Numbered from the stretch's first letter, positions 20,173-29,539 are shown. The stretch: 64,000 bases of DNA from Corynebacterium zhongnanshanii (GCF_014490575.1 NZ_CP061033.1:1488001-1552000); one strand, 5' to 3'. A program made the numbers and translations. Notes: a model not told the origin generated them from the letters alone.

Positions 20173-20202
20173 TTGTACAGCGCGTCGGCTCCCTGCTATG
20201 AT
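20173..20202 (+). promoter_or_regulatory. Predicted promoter of the rplY leader
   Basis: TTGTAC at 20173-20178, an 18-bp spacer and TATGAT at 20197-20202. Transcription would begin near 20210, about 250 nt before rplY, and run first through the terminator at 20303. Confidence 0.5.
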
Positions 20203-20302
20203 ATGTGCTGATCTCGGCGAGGGCTGGCGCACGCTGGCCGTTATCGGCGCGAAACACTCATCCAATCAGTACTCCCTTTGTGCTGGTGGACGTGATATGC
20301 AT

Positions 20303-20328
20303 CGCCGCGAGAGACCGCGGCGTTTTTT
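20303..20328 (+). terminator. Intrinsic terminator inside the rplY leader
   Basis: CGCCGCG, loop AGAGAC, CGCGGCG, then six T: a textbook intrinsic terminator. It lies 212 bp after prs but 100 nt downstream of a predicted promoter and 134 nt before rplY. It may end prs transcripts, act as an attenuator of rplY, or end a small RNA of about 120 nt. Confidence 0.8.
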
Positions 20329-20461
20329 GTGTCTGGACTATGCCTTTGGGACAGCCCACGGGCTTGCCCACCGGACTGTCACAGACAACAAGAAACGCAC
20401 ACTTAAACCGCACACACGCACGGGAAAGTAATTCCCGGCCAAGGCTTTTGAAGGAGTACCT

Positions 20462-21121
20462 ATGGCAAAGATGACCCGCCTTGAGGCACAGCCACGCAAC
20501 GAGTTCGGTAAGGGCGCTTCCCGCCGCCTGCGCCGCGCCGGCCGCATCCCAGCAGTGGTGTACGGCAACGAACAGGAGCCACGCCACATCTCCGTGGACA
20601 TCCTGGAGTTCCACTCCCTGCTGCGCTACGAGGGCGTTAACGCCGTGTTCGAGCTGGTTGTTGAAGGCGAAGAGCACCTGGTGATGGTGAAGGCCGTTGA
20701 CCAGAACGTCCTGACCCTTGACGTTGACCACGCTGACCTGATGAACGTCAAGCGCGGCGAAAAGGTCGAGGTTGAAATCCCAGTTGTCTACACCGGCGAG
20801 CCTGCACCAGGCGCACTGGTTGCTCAGGACGCAGACGTCATCGCCGTCCTGGCTGACGTTCTGGACATCCCAGAGCAGATCGAGCTGGACGTTGAAGGCC
20901 TGGAGATCGGCACCCAGATCACCGCTGGTGAGATCCAGATGCCATCCAACTGTGAGCTGGTTTCTGAGGAAGACACCCTGGTCATCAACATCGTTGAGCC
21001 TGAGGAAGAAGAGCTTCCTGAACCAGGTGAGGAAGGCGAAGGCGACGCAGTCGGCGAAGCCGGTGCTGACGAGGAGGAGTCCGAAGAGTCCGAGGACGCT
21101 GAGGGCGAGTCCGAGGAGTAA
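20462..21121 (+). CDS. rplY: 50S ribosomal protein L25 / general stress protein Ctc
   Basis: 219 residues. The N-terminal ~90 residues are the L25 5S-rRNA-binding domain (RNEFGKGASRRLRRAGRIPAVVYG). The C-terminal TL5/Ctc domain follows, and the last ~40 residues are an acidic Glu/Ser-rich tail. Strong ribosome site GAAGGAG before the ATG. Such long L25 forms are common in actinobacteria. A 370-bp upstream region holds a promoter, a perfect intrinsic terminator and GGGAA/TTCCC next to the start, suggesting attenuation. A 19-bp hairpin follows downstream. Confidence 0.95.
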   Translation: MAKMTRLEAQPRNEFGKGASRRLRRAGRIPAVVYGNEQEPRHISVDILEFHSLLRYEGVNAVFELVVEGEEHLVMVKAVDQNVLTLDVDHADLMNVKRGEKVEVEIPVVYTGEPAPGALVAQDADVIAVLADVLDIPEQIELDVEGLEIGTQITAGEIQMPSNCELVSEEDTLVINIVEPEEEELPEPGEEGEGDAVGEAGADEEESEESEDAEGESEE

Positions 21122-21145
21122 TCCTCCCGCAGGAATAGCCTGCCG

Positions 21146-21217
21146 CGCGCAGCGCAACGCGCTCCGAGCAACCAGCGCAGCGCAGCGCGACGCTCTCCGA
21201 GCAATCCGCGCAGCGCC
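21146..21217. repeat. Degenerate tandem GCGCAGCG / CTCCGAGCAA repeat
   Basis: After rplY, GCGCAGCGCAACGCGCTCCG is followed by AGCAACC, then a similar unit with GACGCTCTCCGAGCAATCC, and a third partial GCGCAGCG. Unit length is about 30-35 bp and imperfect. Non-coding. Confidence 0.45.
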
Positions 21218-21253
21218 GCCCGAGGCTACCCGCGCGGCATAACCCGCTATCCC

Positions 21254-21295
21254 ACAGGCGCACTGCACATCGACCCCGATGTGCAGTGCGCCTGT
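21254..21295 (+). terminator. 19-bp perfect hairpin after rplY
   Basis: Arms ACAGGCGCACTGCACATCG and its exact complement around the loop ACCC. No T run, but stability makes it a likely terminator for rplY, 132 bp after the stop. Confidence 0.65.
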
Positions 21296-21342
21296 CCCAT
21301 ATCGCGCCCCTCCTTTACCCAGGACTTTCCCCACGGGCGGAC

Positions 21343-21358
21343 GTTGACCTAGATCACA
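21343..21358. promoter_or_regulatory. GlxR (CRP-type) box-like site upstream of gabD
   Basis: GTTGACCTAGATCACA matches the consensus TGTGANNTANNTCACA at all but the first two fixed positions. It lies about 107 bp before the gabD start. Suggests cAMP/GlxR control of GABA or semialdehyde catabolism; not tested. Confidence 0.4.
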
Positions 21359-21464
21359 CGTACACTCGTACGTACATGCTGTCCTGATGAAGGTGGGCCG
21401 GCGTCGTCGGTCATCACGTCAGGACAGGCAGACATCACAGATTGACTGTAAGGAGTTGGTTTCC

Positions 21465-22841
21465 ATGTCTACCCAGTACCGAGTCCAGAACCCCGTGACC
21501 AACGAGGTCATCGAAACCTTCGATTTCGCCACCGACGCCGACGTCGAAGCAGCCCTGGGCAAAGCCACCACAGCCTTCCGCGAATGGTCCGCCCGCCCCA
21601 TCTCCGAACGCGCCGCCATCGCCGCCCGCGTGGGAGAGCTGTTCAAGGAACGCAAAGACGAACTCGCCAGAATCGCCGGCGAAGAAATGGGCAAACTCTA
21701 CTCCGAAGCCGTAGAGGAAGCCGAGTTCTCCGGCGACATCATCGGCTACTACGCCGAACACGGCGAAGAGTTCACCAAAGACCAGGAGATCCCCACCTTC
21801 TCCGACGGCACGGCCGCCATCCGCCGCCTCCCCATCGGCCCACTGCTCGGCATCATGCCGTGGAACTTCCCCTACTACCAAATCGCCCGCTTCGCCGGCC
21901 CAAACCTGGTGCTCGGCAACACGATCATCCTGAAAGACGCGGAGATCTGCCCCCGTTCCGCCTTGGCCGTGCAGAAGATTATGGACGACGCCGGGGTTCC
22001 CGAAGGCGTGTACACCAATCTTTTTGCCAGCCACGAGCAGGTGTCTACCATCATCGCTGACTCACGCATCCAGGGTGTATCCCTGACGGGCTCTGAGCGC
22101 GCTGGGTCGATTGTGGGCGCGCAGGCCGGTGAGAACTTGAAGAAGGCGGTGCTGGAGCTCGGTGGATCCGACCCTTACGTCCTGTTGGACACTGACGACG
22201 TCGCGGCCGCTGCGAAGCTCGCCTGGGACACCCGCATGTACAACACGGGGCAGGCCTGCAACTCCAACAAGCGCATGATCGTGATGGAAGACATCTACGA
22301 CGAGTTCGTGGCCGAGCTGGAGAAGCTGGCCGCGGCCGCCGTGCAGACCACCCCGGACAAGGAGGTGGAGGGAGGCTACTCCGCGCTCTCCTCCCGCGAG
22401 GCCGCGGAGAAGCTCCGCGATCAGCTGGACCGTGCTGTTGAATCCGGCGCTGACTTGCGAGTGGGCGGCGAGCTGTCCGAGCGTGGGGCGTACATCTCCC
22501 CCGCAGTCATCACCGACATTCCCGTGGGCTCCGATATCTACTACGAAGAGTTCTTCGGGCCAGTGGCTGCCGTGTTCAAGGTCTCCTCTGACGAGGAGGC
22601 CCTGGACCTGGCCAACAACACACAGTTCGGCCTGGGCGGAACTGTGTTCTCCCAGGACACGGAGCGTGCCGCGGCGATCTCGCGCCGCCTGGAATGCGGC
22701 ATGGCGAACGTGAACACGCCCGCCGGCGAAGGGCAGGAGCTGCCCTTCGGCGGAATAAAGCGCTCGGGCTTCGGCCGCGAGCTGGGGCCGCTGGGCATGG
22801 ATGAGTTCGTGAACAAGCAGCTCTATTACGTGGAGAAGTAG
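21465..22841 (+). CDS. gabD: Succinate-semialdehyde dehydrogenase (NAD(P)+)
   Basis: 458 residues from the ATG at 21465, with TAAGGAG 9 bp upstream. It is an aldehyde dehydrogenase. Catalytic Glu lies in LELGGSDPYV and the nucleophile Cys in GQACNSNKR. The N-terminal cofactor segment MPWNFPYYQ and the C-terminal PFGGIKRSGFGRELG are intact. The length is that of the short SSADH group. Convergent gabT supports the assignment: GabT makes succinate semialdehyde and this enzyme oxidises it to succinate. The stop codon lies in an inverted repeat shared with gabT. Confidence 0.85.
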   Translation: MSTQYRVQNPVTNEVIETFDFATDADVEAALGKATTAFREWSARPISERAAIAARVGELFKERKDELARIAGEEMGKLYSEAVEEAEFSGDIIGYYAEHGEEFTKDQEIPTFSDGTAAIRRLPIGPLLGIMPWNFPYYQIARFAGPNLVLGNTIILKDAEICPRSALAVQKIMDDAGVPEGVYTNLFASHEQVSTIIADSRIQGVSLTGSERAGSIVGAQAGENLKKAVLELGGSDPYVLLDTDDVAAAAKLAWDTRMYNTGQACNSNKRMIVMEDIYDEFVAELEKLAAAAVQTTPDKEVEGGYSALSSREAAEKLRDQLDRAVESGADLRVGGELSERGAYISPAVITDIPVGSDIYYEEFFGPVAAVFKVSSDEEALDLANNTQFGLGGTVFSQDTERAAAISRRLECGMANVNTPAGEGQELPFGGIKRSGFGRELGPLGMDEFVNKQLYYVEK

Positions 22842-22869
22842 CGCGCCGGCCCGCGCCGCGCGCTACTTC
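22835..22869. terminator. Bidirectional terminator built from both gab stop codons
   Basis: GAAGTAGCGCG (22835-22845) and CGCGCTACTTC (22859-22869) are exact complements with a 13-nt GC-rich loop. The left arm contains the gabD stop TAG and the right arm the gabT stop TAG. No T run. Confidence 0.6.
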
Positions 22870-24191
22870 ACGCGCCGGAACTGCTCCACCACCACCTGCA
22901 AAGCCTCCCGCCACAACGCCTCCGGGATCGCCAGCGACGGCAAGAACCGGATCACGTTGTGGTCGAGTCCGCAGGTGAGGATCAGAATCCCCTCGTCCTT
23001 TACGGCCGCAGCCAGCTGATGAACCAGCTCTGCATCCGGCTCGCCCTCCGGCGTGACGAACTCCAGAGCCAGCATCGCCCCGCGCCCGCGGAGCTCTGCC
23101 ACACGCTCGTCCTCCAGGATCTCCGCCAGCTCTTCCCGAGCGATCTCCTCAATTCGAAGCGCCCGCGCCCCGAAGTCCTTCTCCTCGAACTCCTTCAGCG
23201 TGGCCAGCGCCGCCGCGCACGCCACCGGGTTGCCGGTGTACGTGCCGCCCAGTCCGCCGGGCTGCGGCGCGTCCATGATCTCGGCCCGGCCGGTCACGGC
23301 GGACAGCGGCATGCCGGAGGCCACTCCCTTGGCGATGGTGACCATGTCCGGCACCACGCCTTCGTGTTCGGAGGCGAACCAGGTGCCGGTGCGCATCATG
23401 CCGGCTTGGATCTCGTCCACGATGAACACCACGTCGTTGTCGTTGCACCACTTCTGGAGCGCCGGCAGGTAGCCCTCAGCTGGAACCACGAAGCCGCCCT
23501 CGCCTTGGATCGGCTCCACGACCACGCAGGCCAGGTTCGCCGCGCCCACTTCCTGCTCGATCATGGTGATGGTCCGCTCGGCGGCTTCCTCGCCACGAAG
23601 CCCATCGCGCAGCGGATAGGACATCGGCGCGCGGTAGATTTCGGGCGCGAAGGGCCCGAATCCGCTCTTGTATGGCGACTGCTTGGCGGTCATTCCCATG
23701 GTGAGGTTGGTACGCCCGTGGAAGGCCCGGTCCATGACCACTACTGCCCGCTTGCCGGTGTAGTTCCGCGCGATCTTCACGGCGTTTTCAACGGCTTCTG
23801 CCCCGGAGTTAAACAGCGCGGTTTTCTTCGCGTGGTCCCCCGGCGTGAGTTCATTGAGCCGCTCCGCCACCTCCACGTAGGACTCGTAGGGCGAGATGGT
23901 GAAGGATGTGTGGGTGAAGTGCGCCACGGCGTCTTGCACGGCTTTCACCACGGCGGGGTTAGATGCCCCGGCGGACGTGACGGCGATTCCGGAGGCGAGG
24001 TCGATGAAACGATTGCCGTCGGCGTCGACAAGGATTCCACCATCCCCGTCGACCACGTATCCAGGCAGCGCAGGGATCATGCCGGCGGGCAGGGCGTTGG
24101 CGCGGCGTTCGTCCAGGGCGGCGCTGACGGGTCCGGGGATCTGCTGGCCGAGGTGGCGGGTTTGCTCGATGCGGTAGTTCAGGTCGGACAT
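22863..24191 (-). CDS. gabT: 4-aminobutyrate aminotransferase
   Basis: 442 residues. Class III PLP aminotransferase: FNSGAEAVENAVKIAR phosphate site, VFIVDEIQAGMMRTG, the PLP-lysine segment TIAKGVASGMPLSAV and the GGLGGTYTGNPVACAAAL region. It transfers the amino group of GABA to 2-oxoglutarate, giving succinate semialdehyde for the convergent gabD. AGGAGG precedes the ATG. No GABA permease or gab regulator is nearby, so uptake must be encoded elsewhere. Confidence 0.9.
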   Translation of the reverse strand: MSDLNYRIEQTRHLGQQIPGPVSAALDERRANALPAGMIPALPGYVVDGDGGILVDADGNRFIDLASGIAVTSAGASNPAVVKAVQDAVAHFTHTSFTISPYESYVEVAERLNELTPGDHAKKTALFNSGAEAVENAVKIARNYTGKRAVVVMDRAFHGRTNLTMGMTAKQSPYKSGFGPFAPEIYRAPMSYPLRDGLRGEEAAERTITMIEQEVGAANLACVVVEPIQGEGGFVVPAEGYLPALQKWCNDNDVVFIVDEIQAGMMRTGTWFASEHEGVVPDMVTIAKGVASGMPLSAVTGRAEIMDAPQPGGLGGTYTGNPVACAAALATLKEFEEKDFGARALRIEEIAREELAEILEDERVAELRGRGAMLALEFVTPEGEPDAELVHQLAAAVKDEGILILTCGLDHNVIRFLPSLAIPEALWREALQVVVEQFRRVK

Positions 24192-24384
24192 GGCCGTTCC
24201 TCCTGTTGTGTTGGTGATGTGTGTTCCATTGTGGCGTAGGGCCGTGGTTGCGCGCTAGGTTCCGCGCCCATATTAATCCGACGCCCAGCCTCTCGCCCCA
24301 CCGCCCCACGCCATGAATCTGGGGTGTATGGGCTGGCGGGTATAGTGTGCGCATACATTTGTCCGGTGAAGGAAAGAAACGGCT

Positions 24385-24900
24385 GTGAGTGATATTAATG
24401 TGCTAGCGTTCGCTCAGCTTCTGTGGGAGCTGCCTCGCGAGGCGCCAATTACGGAGGCTATGGAGGCTGCCTCGGGCGAGAAGGGCTGGTGGGATTCGCA
24501 GCAGGACCATATGACGAGCTGGTTTACGGCGCAGAGCACGCACGGCAGTGGATCGTACACTCGTCAGACTCCGAATTTGTCGGCGCGGAAGACGTACAAC
24601 CGGCTGCAAAGCCCGGAGGGCCTGATGTGGATTGCCGAGGCTCTGGGCGTGGATAAGGATCTCCTCAAGCGGGTGGCGGACGAGGCTTTGACGGTGCCGC
24701 GGCGCAGCCAGAGCAAGTTTGTTCGACAGCATATTCCGTGGGAGATGATCGTGGAGCTGGCTCTGAAAGAGATAGCTCAACGGGAGCTTATTGAGCCCGT
24801 GGACCCGGTGGAGCCTGAGAAGGCTGAGGATCCCTTGCCTCCCATTCGATCCGGATGGTGGCGTCATCTTGGACGAAGAGTGCGAAGACGGAGACGATGA
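24385..24900 (+). CDS. Hypothetical protein
   Basis: 171 residues from GTG, with GAAGGAAAG upstream and TATAGT at 24341-24346 as a possible -10. Soluble, no signal. The middle contains KTYNRLQSPEGLMWIAEALGV, which suggests a helical fold. The C-terminal ~20 residues are very basic (RRVRRRRR), suggesting nucleic-acid or membrane-surface contact. I do not recognise a family. It ends 44 bp before the end of the convergent YhgE/Pip gene. Confidence 0.6.
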   Translation: MSDINVLAFAQLLWELPREAPITEAMEAASGEKGWWDSQQDHMTSWFTAQSTHGSGSYTRQTPNLSARKTYNRLQSPEGLMWIAEALGVDKDLLKRVADEALTVPRRSQSKFVRQHIPWEMIVELALKEIAQRELIEPVDPVEPEKAEDPLPPIRSGWWRHLGRRVRRRRR

Positions 24901-24944
24901 TGAGGACAGGCTGCCGTCCTGAGCTGGGATTGTACCAGCTGGGT

Positions 24945-26993
24945 CTACATCAGCTTGGTGGACTCCAGCGCGGAGTTCAGCTTCGTGGTGTAGGCAGCCA
25001 GCGGCTTACGCAGCACCGTGCCCAGCAGCAGCGCCGGCAGCACGAACGCCAACAGCGCCAACAGGGACAGCCAGTAATCGCCGTGGTAGGTGCCGGCAAT
25101 GGCCGCGCGGTAAGCGCGGATCGCATACGTTGCCGGCAGCCAGGGGCTGATGTTCTGGAACCACTCGGGCAGCAGCTGCAACGGATAGGCGCCGCCGGAA
25201 CTGGAAATCTGGATCACCAGCAACAGCACCGCCAGGGCTTTGCCGGCGTTCGCCAGCGCCGCGACCAGCGCATAGACCAGGAACATGAACACCGCAGAAA
25301 CCACCCAGGAGGCCAACAGCAAAAGCACGGGGTGCGCCGGCTCAATCTGGACGAAGAACAGCAGCCCAAGGCTGACCAGGGTGGACTGCGCGGCGCCCAA
25401 CAGCGCGAAGATGCCGAAGCGTCCGAAGTAGGTAGCGATGGGGCGCTCGGCTCCCACGGAGGCATCCGTGCGCAAGAACACCGCGCACAGCAGCGCCCCC
25501 ACCCACAGCGCCAGGGTGGTGTACAGCGGCGCCATGCCCGCGCCGAAGCTCGGCACCGGATACACGGCCTGCCGGTCCACACCCACCGGCGCCGCCAAGG
25601 CCGTGGCCAGGGCCTCCGGATCCGCACCGGCCAGTTGGCTCAGCTTCGAGAAATCGCCGGTGTTCCGGGCGCGGGAAATCTCCCGCCGCAGGTCACCCAA
25701 GGTGTTCGCATGGCCTTCCAGGGTCTCCGCCAAGTTGGCGGCGCTATCTTGAGCGCGCCGCAGGCCGTCCGTGTTCAGGTCCACGCTGGTATCCAGGCCG
25801 CTCAACGTACCGCGCAAGTTCCCCAGGGAATCCTGCAGCTGCTGCACCTTCGCACGCAGATCGGACTCGCGCAGCGCCGTGATCGAATCACGCGCGCTGT
25901 CCAGGCTGTCCAGCTCCGGCTTGCTGATCTCACCGCGAGGCACCGCCGCGCGCAGCCGCGCCTCCACGGCCTCCTGCGCAGCGATCGCCCTATCCAGTTC
26001 GCCGATGATCTGCCCCGCGGGCTGTCCGTTCGTGAGGTTGAGGGCGGCGTCGAGGGAATCACGGACACGCCGGAACGCGTCAACGTTGTCACGCACCTGA
26101 TCGGCGACGACGGTCAGCGCCTCGCCGCGTGTCTGGCGGGCGGAATCGGCAGTACGCTGCAGGTCAGCGACGCGATCGCGCACGGCGGAGTAGCTCTCGG
26201 CGGTGCGGGTGAGGGCGGCATCGAGGGCATCGGTAGGCACATTGATCGGGTCGGCGGCGGGCGGAATCTCCGGGGTCGGCCGGTTCAGGATCGCCTGCGC
26301 ACTATCCAGCAGAGGCGCCGTCGAGCCGACCAAGTCAGACAGGGAGCGGGCCGTGCGGGCGCTGCTGGCCAACTGCTGTTGAGTCGACGCCGTCCGCTGC
26401 TCCACCCGATCCAGCGCCTGCTGGGTGTCCCCAGATTGCACAAACTCGTTCAGATTGGACACGAGGCTCAACGAAACCTCACCAAGGGTGTGGCTGAAGG
26501 ACTCCGCGATCTGGGACGACACGCCCTCGGCCCCCTGATCGGTGATCTTCGGCGCGAGCGGATTCTTCTTCTCGTTGGTGTAGAGCGTGATGTCCGTCGA
26601 GTGGGAGCCGCCGGTGTAAAAGGTCATCATGTCCGAGCTGAAGGACTCCGGCAGGATAATCGCAGCGTAATACTCGCCGGAGTGTGCGCCATCGAGGGCA
26701 TCCTCGGGGTCTGTGACAACCCAATCCAGACGATCGTTCGCGCGGAGCGTGGAGAGGACCTTCTCGCCGACGTTCAGCGGGATCGGGACAATGTCGCTGG
26801 TGTAGCCAGTGTCCTTGCTGGCCACAGCCACTTTGAGGTGGCTGGTGTTATCGAAAGGGTTGAGCGTGGCGAGCACGTTGAACCACGTGAACAACAGCGG
26901 AATGACCACCAGGCCGAACAGAACGATGGAGGCCATCACGCTGTTGCGCGCGTGACGCAGGTCCGTGCGGAACACCTCTAGTGCGTGCTTCAT
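24945..26993 (-). CDS. YhgE/Pip-family membrane protein
   Basis: 682 residues. One N-terminal transmembrane helix (SIVLFGLVVIPLLFTWFNVLA) with the family motif NPFDNT, then a long extracellular coiled-coil-rich region (about 90-440) and five to six C-terminal helices. This is the phage-infection-protein/YhgE topology, related to ABC-2 permeases and found near cell-wall or ESX-type secretion functions. It overlaps the upstream paralogue by 4 nt (ATGA), so the two are translationally coupled and may act as a heteromer. Substrate unknown. Confidence 0.78.
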   Translation of the reverse strand: MKHALEVFRTDLRHARNSVMASIVLFGLVVIPLLFTWFNVLATLNPFDNTSHLKVAVASKDTGYTSDIVPIPLNVGEKVLSTLRANDRLDWVVTDPEDALDGAHSGEYYAAIILPESFSSDMMTFYTGGSHSTDITLYTNEKKNPLAPKITDQGAEGVSSQIAESFSHTLGEVSLSLVSNLNEFVQSGDTQQALDRVEQRTASTQQQLASSARTARSLSDLVGSTAPLLDSAQAILNRPTPEIPPAADPINVPTDALDAALTRTAESYSAVRDRVADLQRTADSARQTRGEALTVVADQVRDNVDAFRRVRDSLDAALNLTNGQPAGQIIGELDRAIAAQEAVEARLRAAVPRGEISKPELDSLDSARDSITALRESDLRAKVQQLQDSLGNLRGTLSGLDTSVDLNTDGLRRAQDSAANLAETLEGHANTLGDLRREISRARNTGDFSKLSQLAGADPEALATALAAPVGVDRQAVYPVPSFGAGMAPLYTTLALWVGALLCAVFLRTDASVGAERPIATYFGRFGIFALLGAAQSTLVSLGLLFFVQIEPAHPVLLLLASWVVSAVFMFLVYALVAALANAGKALAVLLLVIQISSSGGAYPLQLLPEWFQNISPWLPATYAIRAYRAAIAGTYHGDYWLSLLALLAFVLPALLLGTVLRKPLAAYTTKLNSALESTKLM

Positions 26994-29539
26994 GCGTTGG
27001 GTCCTTCCGTGTGAATACCTTCACCGCGCGCCATCACAGAGTGCTGCAGCGAATCCTGATCCCGATGCACCAGCTCCGTGGACTGCGCCACGGACTGGCG
27101 GATGTACTCCAACACCAAAGTCACGGCAATGAGCAGCATCGACCATGCGGTCCAGATGCCCAGCAGCAACGGCTTCTGAGTCGGCACCGCCCACGCCACA
27201 AACCCGAGCACCACCATGCCCGCGAGACCCAGCCACGCGATGTACCGGATCCAGCGCCGGTAGTTGTGGTGGCGCCGCTCCAGGTCGGCGGCCAGGGCCT
27301 CCGGCCCTTGGAGCGCGCGCAGGACGTCGGCGATGCGGTAGCCATCGCCGACGATTTGCACGCGCTCAGCGTTGATGAACTCGGTGCGCGCCAGATCCCG
27401 GTTAAACAACAAGTTGAAATGCGACAGCCCGCGCCGGCCCAACACACCCACAGCAAAGGCCGCAACGAACATCAGCGCCAGCACACCCAAGTACTGCATA
27501 TAGTGGTAGCTATAGAAGCCGCCGATGGTCTCGCGCATCGCATCAATTCCATAGGAGAACGGCAGCAGCGGGTACAGCGCGCGGAAGAAGTCCGGCATCA
27601 TCTCGATGGGATACAGACCTGACGCACCGGGGATCTGCAGGATCACCAGCATGATCGCCAGCCCGCGCCCCAGGTGCCCCAGCGCAGACGACAGCGCATA
27701 AATAATGCTCAAGTACGCCAGCCCCACGAGCACTCCAGTCAGCACAAACATCGGCGCGTTGACCGTATTCACCCCGATCACCAGCGACCCGACCGTCACC
27801 ACGACCGCCTGCGCGATCACAATCATCGCCAGCAGCAAAAAGCGTCCAAGGTACGCCTGTCCCACGCTGATCCGGTCGAAGCCCTCCCGGTCCACCTCCA
27901 CGCGGAAAATCACCATGAGCATGAACGCTCCAATCCACAACGACAAGTTGATGAACAACGCCGCCATCGCCGATCCGTACGACCCCACGGGGTACACCGC
28001 CTCGCTCTTCACCTCCACAGGATCCGCGAAGAAATGCCCGATCTCCTGCGAGTTCAACCCCGTGATCGTGCTCAATACATCCGGAGTGGTGCCTGCAGTC
28101 AGGGTCACCAGATCCCGCCGTGTCCCTTCGACGCCCGCGCGCAGCCCCTCAAGGTCCTCACCGAAGCTCGCCAACGTGCGATCCGCCGCATCCATCTGCG
28201 CGCCGATGCCCTTGAGCAGTTGCCTGCCCTCCTCCACCTGGGCCTTCCGGGTGTCCAGAGTGGCGGCGAAGGCGCCAGCCCGCGCACTCACGGCAGACAT
28301 CGCGCGGTTCAGCTGAGGAACCGCGGAGCTGACCGTGCCCTGCAGTGCCTTCGCGAGGTCGTGAGTGTCCTGACCAGCAGTGGCGACGGCGTCCGCTGCG
28401 GAATCCAACTCCTTGGCAGCCTGCTGAGTATCGGCCGCCAGAGAATCCAACTGATTCACAAGACTGCGGCTGCGACCATTCGCCGCCTCCACACCGGCCA
28501 AAGCATCGCGCAGCGTACCGGCAACGCCAGGGCTTAAACCATCGGAATTGAGAAGCCCGCGCAACTGACGCAGAGACTCCTCGCCGGCATCCACGGCCGC
28601 GGACGCGCGGCCGTGGAGCCGCTCGGCCTGGCCACCGGCAGCACCCAGGGCGGCGCTCAGCTCCGCGGCCGTGCCGCGGGCCTGAGCGGTGCCCTGGGCC
28701 AACGCCGCAGTGCCATCCACAATAGAACTAGCCGACGCCTCGCTATACTCCCCCGTCAACGCCTGCGCCTCCTCCGCAAGCTGTTGAACCTCACTCAAGA
28801 CGGCCTTGGCGTCATCCACAACGGCGGAGGCATCGAGAAGCCCGGCGTCGACACGATCGATAGAACCCCGCGACCCCGCCAACGCAGAACGAGCAGAATC
28901 CACCCGCGTACGTGCCTCGGCCAGCGCATGAGCCGTATTACCCAACGAACGCTCACTACGATCGCGGGCGTGAGACAAGCGCGCATCAATGTCCTTGCCC
29001 TCCCCACGCACAGCAGACGTCGCCGCAGTGGCGACCTGCTCCTTAAACGACGCATCAATCTGCTCAGTCAGCTTATTCGCGCCCGTATCCGTAATCTTCG
29101 GGCCAATGGCACTGATCTTCTCATTCACCCGGTACACCAGCTGGGGCTGCGAAAACTTACCATCCAGGATGCCCACAAGATCCGAACTAAAATCCTTAGG
29201 AATAGTGATACTGGCGAACACATCCCCACGCTCCAAGGCGCGCTCAGCCTGACGGGAACTCACAAACTGCCAGCCCAGCTGATCATTATCCTGCAGCTGG
29301 CGAACCACCTGCGCGCCCACATTCACCCGGCCCGTGACATCCGTCTGCGCGCCGGCATCCTCATTCACCACCGCCACGGCAATATTCGACGTAGCGCCGT
29401 ACGGATCCCAAAAAGCCTTGATATTCACCCAGGAGTACAAAGCGGGTGTAATCAAGACGCCAATGATGATGATCCACGCCTTCGCAGTACGGCCAAGGCG
29501 AGCAATATCACGAGTAAATATTCTCCAACTGGTGCGCAC
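26990..29539 (-). CDS. YhgE/Pip-family membrane protein, longer paralogue
   Basis: 849 residues from a GTG start. N-terminal helix AWIIIIGVLITPALYSWVNI followed by AFWDPYGATSNIAVAVVNEDAG, the hallmark of the family. A long Ala/Ser-rich coiled-coil stalk follows (about 170-500), then C-terminal helices with the family segment YPVGSYGSAMAALFINLSLWIGAF. An extra cytoplasmic tail of about 100 residues contains two more helices. Coupled to the 682-residue paralogue. TATAGT lies close before the start. Function inferred only at family level. Confidence 0.78.
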   Translation of the reverse strand: MRTSWRIFTRDIARLGRTAKAWIIIIGVLITPALYSWVNIKAFWDPYGATSNIAVAVVNEDAGAQTDVTGRVNVGAQVVRQLQDNDQLGWQFVSSRQAERALERGDVFASITIPKDFSSDLVGILDGKFSQPQLVYRVNEKISAIGPKITDTGANKLTEQIDASFKEQVATAATSAVRGEGKDIDARLSHARDRSERSLGNTAHALAEARTRVDSARSALAGSRGSIDRVDAGLLDASAVVDDAKAVLSEVQQLAEEAQALTGEYSEASASSIVDGTAALAQGTAQARGTAAELSAALGAAGGQAERLHGRASAAVDAGEESLRQLRGLLNSDGLSPGVAGTLRDALAGVEAANGRSRSLVNQLDSLAADTQQAAKELDSAADAVATAGQDTHDLAKALQGTVSSAVPQLNRAMSAVSARAGAFAATLDTRKAQVEEGRQLLKGIGAQMDAADRTLASFGEDLEGLRAGVEGTRRDLVTLTAGTTPDVLSTITGLNSQEIGHFFADPVEVKSEAVYPVGSYGSAMAALFINLSLWIGAFMLMVIFRVEVDREGFDRISVGQAYLGRFLLLAMIVIAQAVVVTVGSLVIGVNTVNAPMFVLTGVLVGLAYLSIIYALSSALGHLGRGLAIMLVILQIPGASGLYPIEMMPDFFRALYPLLPFSYGIDAMRETIGGFYSYHYMQYLGVLALMFVAAFAVGVLGRRGLSHFNLLFNRDLARTEFINAERVQIVGDGYRIADVLRALQGPEALAADLERRHHNYRRWIRYIAWLGLAGMVVLGFVAWAVPTQKPLLLGIWTAWSMLLIAVTLVLEYIRQSVAQSTELVHRDQDSLQHSVMARGEGIHTEGPNA

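Noticed and set aside
24855..26981. 708-codon plus-strand frame opposite the YhgE/Pip gene
   Set aside because: Antisense shadow of a real membrane protein gene, rich in Gln/Arg/His and without domain features.
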